Assembly: GCA_937902445.1 (NCBI GenBank)
Contig: CALELJ010000184.1
Coordinates: forward strand, 1-39,652
Direction: 5' to 3'
Source: an uncultured Treponema sp.
GTDB lineage: Bacteria > Spirochaetota > Spirochaetia > Treponematales > Treponemataceae
Length of the DNA stretch: 39,652 bases
Under the pieces are notes generated by a model. That model did no database searches and was not told where the DNA came from. It saw only the letters and a list, made by a program, of their open reading frames with translations. Positions 17,774 to 25,855 of the stretch are shown here, piece after piece (positions within the stretch are counted from its first letter, which is position 1; the number at the start of each line of letters is the position of its first letter). Position numbers and translations under genes: made by a program.

Positions 17774-19281
17774 CGGAAGGAATATTCAGCAGCTTTCTGA
17801 ACAAAAGCCTTCGGTGGAAGATTATGTTCAGCATAAGTTTTTTCTTCACTTTCATAGGCTCAAGTCTTCTCATAACAATCATCATCGACCATTATGCCCT
17901 TGGAGTCATAGGAAGATCTTTCCGTTCCAATGAGGAACTGAATTCCTTTTCCAACGACATCGTCCTTACGGAAAATGCGCTTGAGACCTACATAAATTTC
18001 CGTACCTATGAGAGCATCAACAACTATTACATCGCATCAAACCGGGTTGAATATTTCTGCCAGACCATGCAGTCCTTTCCATCGACAAATGAACTGAGAC
18101 ATAAGGAATACATAGTCCATCAGCTTGCCCTTTCCTTTCTTCAGTCCACATCAAAGGCAGTCGCCGCCCATCGTGCCAACACTCCGGTGAATGAAAGCTA
18201 CCAGAAAAGCCTCCAGTGCTACAAACTTCTGGTAGATGAAATCTCAAGCCTGAACATCCTTTACATGAAGAACAATTCTTCCGTGTATAATTCGGACAGA
18301 AACAACGTAAACCTCATATTGAACTTCTATCTGGTTTTCTTCGCCCTGTTTTTCGGACTTCTTCTTCTCATACTTTACATGCTCATAGGCCAGATGACAA
18401 AACCCCTTGCAGAAATTTCCGATGTTGCCCTTCGCGTGGCGGAACGTGATTTCGACGTCCAGCTTTTCAACAGGGAAAGCCATGATGAGATTGGAAACAT
18501 ATGCCGCGCCTTTGACAGGATGATCATCAGCATTCGTGAATACATTGATACAATCTGGGAAAAGGCACGCACGGAAAATGAACTTCGCGAGCGTGAAATG
18601 GAAATGCGTTCTCTTTATGCGGACGCGCAGCTTAAGGCTTACCAGAGCCAGATCAATCCCCACTTTCTTTTCAACACCCTGAACACCGGAGCCCAGCTTG
18701 CCATGATGGAAGGTGCCGACAAGACATGCTACTTCATCGAGCAGACATCGGATTTTTTCCGCTACAATATCCAGCAGCAGAAAGAGGAAGCTACAATCAG
18801 TGATGAACTTGGGCTTGTGGACAATTTTGTCTATATAATGAAAGTCCGTTTCGGCCAGCGACTTGAATTCGTGAAGGAAGTTCCCCAGGAAAATTTTCTT
18901 CAGCCTCTTCCGGCCATGACCCTTCAGCCTTTAGTAGAAAACTGCATTCAGCATGGTCTTCAGAATACGACTGGAAAAGTAGTGCTCAAGGTTCAGCGCA
19001 GCGGCGGATTTGTCGAGATTTCCGTAAGCGACAACGGGGTTGGTTTTGACCCAAAGGTAAGGGAAAAGCTTCTTGATGCAGCACGTCGTGGAATGACTCC
19101 TGAAATCGGAAACATGAAGAACGCGGAAAATAAAAAAACGGACGAGCATACGGGAATAGGACTCATAAATGTTTTCCTCCGCCTCAGGCTTTATTTCCAC
19201 AGGGATGATGTCTTTGACATCACGACAAATGAAAACGGACAGGGAACGAAATTCATAATAAGGATACCGGAAAATGTATAA
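17770..19281 (+). CDS. Sensor histidine kinase, YesM/LytS-like
   Basis: This 503-residue membrane kinase has a first transmembrane helix at about 19-40, a periplasmic region of about 140 residues and a second helix at about 182-206. A HAMP linker (about 208-260), a helical coiled segment (AREREMEMRSLYADAQLKAYQSQ), and the His_kinase domain with phosphoacceptor His298 in QINPHFLFNTLN follow. The ATP-binding domain has the N box LQPLVENCIQHGL (Asn391), DNGVGFD and GIGLINVFLRL. This domain order is that of YesM. It overlaps the binding-protein gene by four bases and the regulator gene by eight, so the three products should be made in concert. The short periplasmic domain is likely to contact the anchored binding protein. 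Confidence 0.9.
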   Translation: MTEGIFSSFLNKSLRWKIMFSISFFFTFIGSSLLITIIIDHYALGVIGRSFRSNEELNSFSNDIVLTENALETYINFRTYESINNYYIASNRVEYFCQTMQSFPSTNELRHKEYIVHQLALSFLQSTSKAVAAHRANTPVNESYQKSLQCYKLLVDEISSLNILYMKNNSSVYNSDRNNVNLILNFYLVFFALFFGLLLLILYMLIGQMTKPLAEISDVALRVAERDFDVQLFNRESHDEIGNICRAFDRMIISIREYIDTIWEKARTENELREREMEMRSLYADAQLKAYQSQINPHFLFNTLNTGAQLAMMEGADKTCYFIEQTSDFFRYNIQQQKEEATISDELGLVDNFVYIMKVRFGQRLEFVKEVPQENFLQPLPAMTLQPLVENCIQHGLQNTTGKVVLKVQRSGGFVEISVSDNGVGFDPKVREKLLDAARRGMTPEIGNMKNAENKKTDEHTGIGLINVFLRLRLYFHRDDVFDITTNENGQGTKFIIRIPENV

Positions 19282-20839
19282 CATTCTTACATGTGATGAT
19301 GAGCAGATTGTAATTGATTCTCTTCAATTTATCATAAAGAAAAATTTTGAAGGTCAGGTAAATTTATTTTCCGCCCTTTCCGGAAGTGATGCCCTGGCTA
19401 TTGCAAGCCGCGAAAAAATCGACATCATCTTCATGGACATCAACATGCCGGGAATGAGCGGTCTTGAAACCATCAGCTGCATCATGAACCTTAAGCCTGA
19501 AACCGTAATAGTCGTTCTCAGCGCCTTCGACAAATTCCAGTATGCCCAGGAAGCAATGAACCTTGGCGCCTACAAATACATCACTAAACCTGTAAACAGA
19601 AACGTTGTGATCCAGACCGTACGCAATGCGATGAATCTTGTGGATGAACGCCGTGGAAAGGACAGTGACGATCAGGAACTGCTTAAAAAACTGGATACAG
19701 TTTCTCCGATGGTTGAAAGCGATTTCATCTATTCATGCATTTTCAGCTCGGAAAAGAAAGAGGATCTTTCAAGTTATCTTGAGTATTTCAACATGTCTGT
19801 CACCAACTATTTTTTTGCCTGCATAGAAGTTCCCCACATTGATTCAAGCAACCAGTATGAGAAATACACCAGCATAAGAAAACTTCTTGCAGAAAAGTTC
19901 AAATGCCTCATAGGATCTTTCATGGCAAACAGGCTTGTGCTTTTCTTTTCTGTTGAGATGGAAGATGCTTCCGAAGATCTTCTTGAGGTCTTCCATACAA
20001 TGGCAAAGAACATCTACGGAATTCTTTCAATGAATATAAGCCAGAAAGTCAGGATGGGTGTAAGCCGTCTTTCTGATGAACTTTTCAATGTCTCAAGTTC
20101 CTACAAGGACGCTCTGTTTGCCCTCAACTGCACGTCTCCAAACGGCGAGCTTCTTTTTGCGGAAGAGCAGACAAAAAAGACGACGGGAACGGAACGAATC
20201 AACGAACTGCGTGAAAGAATCTACAACAGGCTCAGGATAGGAGATTCCGCCGGAGTTCAGTTTCTCGCAGGCCTTTTCTGCAGCGAGCAGATTTCATGCG
20301 GCTTTGAAATGGACAAGATCAAGAGCAATGTATTTGAGCTTCTTGTAAACATACGCAACATCACAGGCGAAATAAATTCCGGCTATGAGAATTCAGCTTT
20401 TGATTCAGCCTTTACTCTTCTGGTTGGAACCCAGGATATTTCCGTCATCCAGGACTTTTTGAGCAACCGCCTTGTGGAATGTGCCACGGCAATCGCTTCA
20501 GTCAGGGAGCAGAAGGAAAATCCGGTGGTGAAAAAAATCCTCGAGTACATCGACCAGAACATGAGCCGGAACTTTTCACTGGAGGATGTGGCTGCCAGCG
20601 TGGGTGTAAGCCCGTTCTACGTCAGCAAACTATTCAAGGAAGAAATGGGAGAGACTTTCATAAACTACGTCACTGACAGACGCCTTGACCGTACCAAGAA
20701 ACTTCTTTCGGAAACTGATCTTTCCATCAAGGAGATTGCGGGACAGACAGGGTACAGTGATCAGAATTATTTCAGCAGGCAGTTCAAGAACAAGTTCGGA
20801 ATTTCGCCTACTGATTTCAGAAATTCAGTGAACACTTGA
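19274..20839 (+). CDS. Response regulator with AraC-type DNA-binding domain, YesN-like
   Basis: The 521-residue regulator has an N-terminal receiver (CDDE pocket, phosphoacceptor Asp55 in IIFMDINMPGMSG, Lys in KYITKPVN). A middle region of about 270 residues resembles the YesN linker. A C-terminal AraC double helix-turn-helix (about 418-518) contains FSLEDVAASVGVSPFYVSKLFKEEMG and LSIKEIAGQTGYSDQNYFSRQFKNKFGISPTDFR. It is the partner of the kinase encoded immediately upstream (eight-base overlap). Its targets likely include the XylF-like lipoprotein gene downstream and sugar-use genes elsewhere. Confidence 0.9.
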   Translation: MYNILTCDDEQIVIDSLQFIIKKNFEGQVNLFSALSGSDALAIASREKIDIIFMDINMPGMSGLETISCIMNLKPETVIVVLSAFDKFQYAQEAMNLGAYKYITKPVNRNVVIQTVRNAMNLVDERRGKDSDDQELLKKLDTVSPMVESDFIYSCIFSSEKKEDLSSYLEYFNMSVTNYFFACIEVPHIDSSNQYEKYTSIRKLLAEKFKCLIGSFMANRLVLFFSVEMEDASEDLLEVFHTMAKNIYGILSMNISQKVRMGVSRLSDELFNVSSSYKDALFALNCTSPNGELLFAEEQTKKTTGTERINELRERIYNRLRIGDSAGVQFLAGLFCSEQISCGFEMDKIKSNVFELLVNIRNITGEINSGYENSAFDSAFTLLVGTQDISVIQDFLSNRLVECATAIASVREQKENPVVKKILEYIDQNMSRNFSLEDVAASVGVSPFYVSKLFKEEMGETFINYVTDRRLDRTKKLLSETDLSIKEIAGQTGYSDQNYFSRQFKNKFGISPTDFRNSVNT

Positions 20840-20881
20840 GCAAGCCTTTGAAATTCAATTTTGACCGTGGAAGGTGGAAAA

Positions 20882-21907
20882 ATGAAAAGAAAGTTTCTTT
20901 TGATCATGTCTTTGGTTCTTCTGTTTGTTTCCTGCAATGGAAAAAATCAGGCGGGGCAGAAAAAAAACGGTGAAAAAAAATCCATTACCGTAGGTTTTTC
21001 GATCGACACCCTGGCCATAGAACGCTGGCAGAGAGATCTTGATGTATTCATGGCAGCCGTCAGGGACCTTGATGCACAGATCATCGTGCAGAATGCGGGC
21101 AACAGTGTTGAGGAACAGAAAAGGCAGCTAGCCTATCTTATGGACCGCAACGTAGATGTCATCGTCATTCTTCCAAAGGACGCCACTTCACTTGTTGAGG
21201 AAATAGAAAAGATACGGGCAAAAAATATTCCGGTCATTTCCTACGACCGTCTGATCCTGAACACGGAAATCGATCTTTATGTTTCCGTGGACAGTACGAA
21301 AGTCGGTTTCCTTATGGGCCAGCAGATGAAGTCATTAAGCGGAACAAAAAACTGGCTGTGCATTCTTGGACCAAAGGAAGATTTCAACATGACCATGATC
21401 CGCAACGGACTTGCAAGTTCGATCAAAAACCACGGTCCTGTAATTTCAGACATGTTTTATACCCAGGGCTGGGATTACGATCTTGCAAAGCAGAAGATGA
21501 TCGACGTGATAACGGGCGGACAGATTCCTGATGCGATCATCTGCGGAAACGATGCGGTTGCCGACGCGGTCATATCGACACTTAATGTATATTATCCGAA
21601 TGTCCACATTCCGATCTGCGGACAGGATGCAGACATTGCCGCATGCCAGAACATCACCCGGGGCTATCAGGATTTCACGATATACAAACCCATCACGCTC
21701 CTTGCCCAGAAGACTGCTGAGTATGCTGTGCGCATGGCTTCCGGCGAAAGCGGAGAATCCATCGCCAGTGACGGAAAGACCATCGACAACGAAAAGGCAA
21801 AAATTCCCTGTGTTCTTCTTGAACCGGTTGTTGTTGATGCCACAAACATTGACGAGGTGATCATCGATTCCGGTTTCCATACACACAGCGAAGTTTACAT
21901 GGATTAG
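20882..21907 (+). CDS. XylF-like sugar-binding lipoprotein
   Basis: This 341-residue precursor has a lipoprotein signal (MKRKFLLIMSLVLLFVSC) and a type-1 periplasmic sugar-binding fold. It resembles the D-xylose binding protein XylF: SITVGFSIDTLAIERWQRDLDVFMAAVRDLDAQIIVQNAGNSVEEQKRQLAYLMDRNVDVIVILPKD and NIPVISYDRLILNTEIDLYVSVDSTKVGFLMGQQM. The C-terminal region (ICGQDADIAACQNITRGYQDFTIYKP) also fits. The ATG at 20882 is preceded by GGAAGGTGG; an in-frame TTG 21 bases upstream is less likely. It follows the regulator by 42 bases. No permease or ATPase gene follows; the next gene is MoxR. It may act with a transporter encoded elsewhere, or as a second sensor ligand receptor. Confidence 0.83.
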   Translation: MKRKFLLIMSLVLLFVSCNGKNQAGQKKNGEKKSITVGFSIDTLAIERWQRDLDVFMAAVRDLDAQIIVQNAGNSVEEQKRQLAYLMDRNVDVIVILPKDATSLVEEIEKIRAKNIPVISYDRLILNTEIDLYVSVDSTKVGFLMGQQMKSLSGTKNWLCILGPKEDFNMTMIRNGLASSIKNHGPVISDMFYTQGWDYDLAKQKMIDVITGGQIPDAIICGNDAVADAVISTLNVYYPNVHIPICGQDADIAACQNITRGYQDFTIYKPITLLAQKTAEYAVRMASGESGESIASDGKTIDNEKAKIPCVLLEPVVVDATNIDEVIIDSGFHTHSEVYMD

Positions 21908-21946
21908 AATTGCCGATATAATTTTCTGACAGATTGAGGGGATAAA

Positions 21947-22933
21947 ATGAACGTAATCACAAAAACAGAACTGGACGAATGTTACAGTTACATAAAAAGC
22001 TGCCGTGCTGAAGTCGGCCGCCGCGTTGTCGGACAGAAAGACATTGTAGACGGAATCATAATGGCACTCATCGCCGGAGGACACGTCCTTCTTGAAGGTG
22101 TGCCTGGTCTTGCAAAAACTCTTGCAGTAAAAACCTTTGCCGATATTTCAGGCCTTGAGTACAGGAGAATTCAGTTTACTCCTGACCTTCTTCCTGCCGA
22201 TGTAAGCGGAACTCTCATATACGAGCAGTCGACGGGAAAATTCAACGTGAGAAAAGGTCCTGTTTTCTCAAACCTGGTTCTTGCGGATGAAATCAACCGT
22301 GCGCCTGCAAAAGTTCAGTCGGCTCTTCTTGAAGCCATGGCGGAACAGCAGGTCACAATCGGAGAAAACACATACAGGCTTTCAGATCCATTCTTCGTGC
22401 TTGCCACACAGAATCCTATCGAGCAGGAAGGAACTTACAATCTTCCGGAGGCGGAACTTGACCGCTTCCTCATGAAACTCATAGTTCCATATCCGACTCC
22501 TGAAGAGGAAATCCAGATCGTGAAGTCTGAAGGCCGTGCGGAAAAAATTCCTGTCAACAAGGTTTTCTCGTCATATGCGCTCCAGAAGTGCCGCAGTGCT
22601 GTTGATGCAGTTACTGTCGACGACAAGATGCTTGCCTACATTGTTTCAATTGTAAATGCTACACGCGCAAATTCAGTTCAGCCCAACAGAAAGAATGACA
22701 TACAGCGCTACATTGCCTTTGGTGCTTCTCCTCGCGCCGGCATAGCTCTTCTTCGCTGCGCAAAGGTCCACGCTCTCTTTGAGAACAGAAGCTTTGTTCT
22801 TGCGGAAGACATTCAGGCAGTCGCAAAGCAGGTTCTCCGCCATCGTCTGGTTTTGAACTATGAGGCAGCTGCTGATTCAGTTAGCGCCGATGACCTCATT
22901 GAGAAAATCATCGATTTCATGCCGGTACCTTGA
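21947..22933 (+). CDS. MoxR-family AAA+ ATPase
   Basis: This 328-residue cytoplasmic AAA+ ATPase has Walker A GVPGLAKT (residues 51-58), Walker B LVLADEINRAP (about 110-120), and the MoxR family segments QFTPDLLPADVSGT, ATQNPIEQEGTYNLPEAELDRF and GASPRAGIALLRCAK. MoxR proteins act as chaperones or remodelling ATPases for partners with von Willebrand A domains. Here it is the first gene of an operon with a DUF58 protein and two VWA-containing Bat proteins, the usual arrangement. The following gene starts 24 bases after its stop. Confidence 0.93.
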   Translation: MNVITKTELDECYSYIKSCRAEVGRRVVGQKDIVDGIIMALIAGGHVLLEGVPGLAKTLAVKTFADISGLEYRRIQFTPDLLPADVSGTLIYEQSTGKFNVRKGPVFSNLVLADEINRAPAKVQSALLEAMAEQQVTIGENTYRLSDPFFVLATQNPIEQEGTYNLPEAELDRFLMKLIVPYPTPEEEIQIVKSEGRAEKIPVNKVFSSYALQKCRSAVDAVTVDDKMLAYIVSIVNATRANSVQPNRKNDIQRYIAFGASPRAGIALLRCAKVHALFENRSFVLAEDIQAVAKQVLRHRLVLNYEAAADSVSADDLIEKIIDFMPVP

Positions 22934-22957
22934 GGAAATCGCTGTCGGAGTTAATTT

Positions 22958-23833
22958 TTGAAGAACAATACAGCGCAGAGGGCGCAGCTTCTACATCTTA
23001 CATCCCTTTCTCTTGCAAACGGAATGAAAAACGGTTCCTTCAGGTCGCTGTACCGCGGGCAGGGAATTGAATTTTCCGGAGTCCGTGAATATCTTCGCGG
23101 AGATGATGTACGTGCCATTGACTGGAACGTTACCGCGAGGATGGGTAAACCCTTTGTAAAAACCTTTGAGGAAGAAAGGGAACTGGATGTCTTTATTGTC
23201 GTGGACAAATCCCTTTCCATGAACACTGGTTCCGGGAGGCAGTCACGCCTTGAGACGGCAATGGATTGTGCTTCCCTCATAACCATGGCATCCCTCCACA
23301 ACTCAAGCCCTGTAGGTTCCGTCGTGTTTGACGGAAAGATCCGTTTTTCCTGTGCGCCTAAAGCCGGAAAAAACCAGGCGCTTCTTTTGCTTTCAGAATT
23401 TGATAAAAGGGAAGGACAGCAGGTTGGTTCCGTTCTTGAAAGTGCCCTTCGTGTTGCGGAAAAGCTTCTGAAAAAACGGACCCTTGTCTTTGTAATTTCA
23501 GACTTCAGGTCGGACGGATGGTCTGTTCCTTTTTCACATCTGTGCCACAAGCATGATCTCATTGCCATAAAGATAACTGACCCCCTCGATGAAATGCTTC
23601 CGTCAATGGGAGCCATTCCTTTCAGGGATCCGGAAACAGGATATGAATGTGTTCTTCCGACATCATCAAGCAAATTCGCAAGGGCCTGGCGTGAAGATTC
23701 CGAGGCAAGAAATGAAAGATGGAAATCTGAATGTCTTAAAAACGGCGGTGTTCCGCTTTCTGTCAGCACCATACAGGATCCTGCGGCGGAACTGATAAAA
23801 TTCTTCAGTACAAGAGAGCAGTATTCGACATGA
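22958..23833 (+). CDS. DUF58 protein with degenerate VWA fold
   Basis: The product is a 291-residue cytoplasmic DUF58 protein. The family signature RSLYRGQGIEFSGVREYLRGDDVRAIDWNVTARMGKPFVKTFEEEREL is present, followed by a VWA-like part with the metal site DKSLSM (DxSxS form) and VLVFVISDFRS. I take the TTG at 22958 as start: GGAG (22947-22950) lies seven bases upstream and no ATG is nearby before the conserved region. It overlaps the next gene by four bases (ATGA at 23830). It lies second in the MoxR-Bat operon and is thought to be a MoxR partner at the membrane. Confidence 0.9.
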   Translation: MKNNTAQRAQLLHLTSLSLANGMKNGSFRSLYRGQGIEFSGVREYLRGDDVRAIDWNVTARMGKPFVKTFEEERELDVFIVVDKSLSMNTGSGRQSRLETAMDCASLITMASLHNSSPVGSVVFDGKIRFSCAPKAGKNQALLLLSEFDKREGQQVGSVLESALRVAEKLLKKRTLVFVISDFRSDGWSVPFSHLCHKHDLIAIKITDPLDEMLPSMGAIPFRDPETGYECVLPTSSSKFARAWREDSEARNERWKSECLKNGGVPLSVSTIQDPAAELIKFFSTREQYST

Positions 23834-24861
23834 AAAAAATTATCCTTTCGTTGATCGTTGCCATTTCTTTTTTCTCTCTTGGAGCCCAGACTGCCACAAA
23901 TGAAGAAGAGGAATCAACACTTCAGGTAATGGTTCCCCGTGATGTCTTCATCGGAGATTCCGGCCAGATACAGTATTCTTTCCGCAGTCCGGTTGATTTC
24001 TTTGCGTTCAAGGAAAACAGTGCCGCGATAAATGAAACCATCGACATAGATCTTGAACCACAGGATTTCCTCGATGATCCTGAATCATGCCTCGTGCAGA
24101 AAACGACCCTCTCAAGAAACGGAGTGAATTACAATCTCTGCATCACATTTGTTCCGTGGAAAACAGGGCTGATAAAATTCAAGGAATTCAACCTTGAGGA
24201 AATCTGCACCAGAAAAAAAGAAAACGTTTCCGCGGATTTCAACGTTAATCTTGCACCTGTAATGATTCTTTCCCTTGCCGAAAAACTCGGTGCAAAAACA
24301 TTGAGGCCACCAAAGCCTCCTGTAGTTCTCCCAAACACAAATTATTTTCTCTGGTTTTTCCTTGTGCTTGCCATCGTACTTTTTTCACTTCTGTGCATTG
24401 CCGTCATCAGGCTCCCGGAACTTGTCAGGAAGTACAGGGCCTTCAGAAAAAAACTTGAATTCTACAAGAATGCCGTAAGGACAAAAAGACTTCTCAACAT
24501 ATTGTTGAAAAAGAAAATAAGCGACAGTGAGTTCTGCGAATCATGGCAGAAAATTGTCAGGGCCTATCTTGAGTTCAGGTTTAAGATTTCCTTTGCGTCT
24601 GTAACCGGAAGGAACATCGAGAAAAAAATACAGTCTGTCACCGGCGGATATATGACCGACAGGCAGGAAGATAACATTGAGCTTCTCACATCACTTTTTG
24701 TGCGCACTGATTACATACGCTTTGCGGAAGGTTCCATCGACTCAAAGATGCTGCCGCTGGAAGAACATCAGGCAAGTTTCCTTAAAGGCGAGAAAAAATC
24801 AATGGTTTCATCCATGCATGGAATAATCGACACCTTTGAAAAGGAGGAAGCTGATGATTGA
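23830..24861 (+). CDS. Bat-operon membrane protein of unknown function (BatD-like N-part, DUF4381-like tail)
   Basis: The 343-residue protein has a cleavable signal peptide (MKKIILSLIVAISFFSLGAQ), an extracytoplasmic domain to about residue 165 and one transmembrane helix (about 172-195, YFLWFFLVLAIVLFSLLCIAVI). A cytoplasmic tail rich in charged helices follows (NILLKKKISDSEFCESWQKIVRAYLEFRFKISF). Such a layout is common for the small membrane protein encoded between DUF58 and BatA in MoxR/Bat operons. The extracytoplasmic part resembles the early beta domain of BatD weakly. It overlaps both flanking genes, so it is certainly part of the operon. No catalytic motif is visible. Confidence 0.75.
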   Translation: MKKIILSLIVAISFFSLGAQTATNEEEESTLQVMVPRDVFIGDSGQIQYSFRSPVDFFAFKENSAAINETIDIDLEPQDFLDDPESCLVQKTTLSRNGVNYNLCITFVPWKTGLIKFKEFNLEEICTRKKENVSADFNVNLAPVMILSLAEKLGAKTLRPPKPPVVLPNTNYFLWFFLVLAIVLFSLLCIAVIRLPELVRKYRAFRKKLEFYKNAVRTKRLLNILLKKKISDSEFCESWQKIVRAYLEFRFKISFASVTGRNIEKKIQSVTGGYMTDRQEDNIELLTSLFVRTDYIRFAEGSIDSKMLPLEEHQASFLKGEKKSMVSSMHGIIDTFEKEEADD

Positions 24862-25855
24862 ATTTGAAAATCCAGGAGCCTTTCTTCTTCTCCTCCTGAT
24901 TCCGATTCTATATATCCTCAGATACATAAAGATTCTTTCGCGAATTACTTTTCCACTCAATATGAGCGACTGGAACGGAACCTCGTTTACGTGGAACGGA
25001 AAATTCCGGAAAGTTCTTTCAGCATTCGTGAAAGGGCTTTGCATCATGTTCTACATCTGCCTCGTAGTCGCATGCGCATCTCCTGTTTACCACCGCCACC
25101 AGAAGGTCTACTCTTCCCGTGGTGCTTCCGTAATCTATGTCGTCGACGTAAGTCCTTCCATGGCCGCAAGGGACATAGGTGACCTGCATCGCCTTGATGC
25201 GGCAAAAAATGCCATCGCTTCCCTTGCGGAACAGAACGACGGAGATGATTTTGGCCTTGTTGAGATGGCCGAATCGGCAAGTCTTCTTCTGCCACCGACA
25301 ATGGACAGAAAAGTTTTCTTCGACAGATTGGAAAGCATGCACGTTGGAGAACTTGGTGACGGCACTGCCATAGGGACAGGCCTCAGCCTTGCAATCTACC
25401 ATCTTGAAAATACACCGGCTGAAAAAAAAGTCGTCATACTCATTACCGACGGTGAGAACAACGCAGGTTCCGTCCATCCAAACACAGCCGCACGCCTTGC
25501 AAAATCAAAGGGCATTTCCCTTTATATCCTTGGCATAGGCACCAGGGGAGTTGTTCCCCTTGATTACGTGGACCCAAAGACAAACCGCGTCTATTCCGGC
25601 TACCTTGAATCCAGCTTTGACACGTCGGCGCTCGTGAAGCTTGCAGCTGAAAGCGACGGAAAATATTTTGAATCCGATTCCCTCGCATCACTTTCACAGA
25701 CATTGTCTTCCATCAGCAAAAATGAAAGCGTTGTCCAAAGTTATCACGTGAAGAACATCGATACGTATTACTATGCCTATTTCCTTGTGGCTGCAACATT
25801 GCTTGCAATCCTCGCCTGGATAATCAGAAGGCTTCTGCTGCAGGAGGTACTATGA
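24854..25855 (+). CDS. batA: BatA: VWA-domain membrane protein
   Basis: This is a 333-residue protein of the Bacteroides aerotolerance (Bat) family. Two N-terminal transmembrane segments (FLLLLLIPILYILRYI and FVKGLCIMFYICLVVACASPVY) precede a VWA domain with an intact metal-ion site: DVSPSMAARD (DxSxS), a conserved Thr in LGDGTAIGTGLSLAIYHL, and LITDGENNAG. A last transmembrane helix is near the C-terminus (YYAYFLVAATLLAILAWII). The perfect ribosome-binding site AAGGAGG (24841-24847) sets the ATG at 24854, inside the end of the previous gene. BatA works with BatB at the membrane and is linked to envelope stress or oxygen tolerance in some bacteria. Confidence 0.9.
   Translation: MIEFENPGAFLLLLLIPILYILRYIKILSRITFPLNMSDWNGTSFTWNGKFRKVLSAFVKGLCIMFYICLVVACASPVYHRHQKVYSSRGASVIYVVDVSPSMAARDIGDLHRLDAAKNAIASLAEQNDGDDFGLVEMAESASLLLPPTMDRKVFFDRLESMHVGELGDGTAIGTGLSLAIYHLENTPAEKKVVILITDGENNAGSVHPNTAARLAKSKGISLYILGIGTRGVVPLDYVDPKTNRVYSGYLESSFDTSALVKLAAESDGKYFESDSLASLSQTLSSISKNESVVQSYHVKNIDTYYYAYFLVAATLLAILAWIIRRLLLQEVL

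Noticed and set aside
22951..23772. 273-codon open frame on the minus strand opposite the DUF58 gene
   Set aside because: It is antisense to a well-conserved DUF58 protein and has Ser/Arg-rich low-complexity content typical of a shadow frame.
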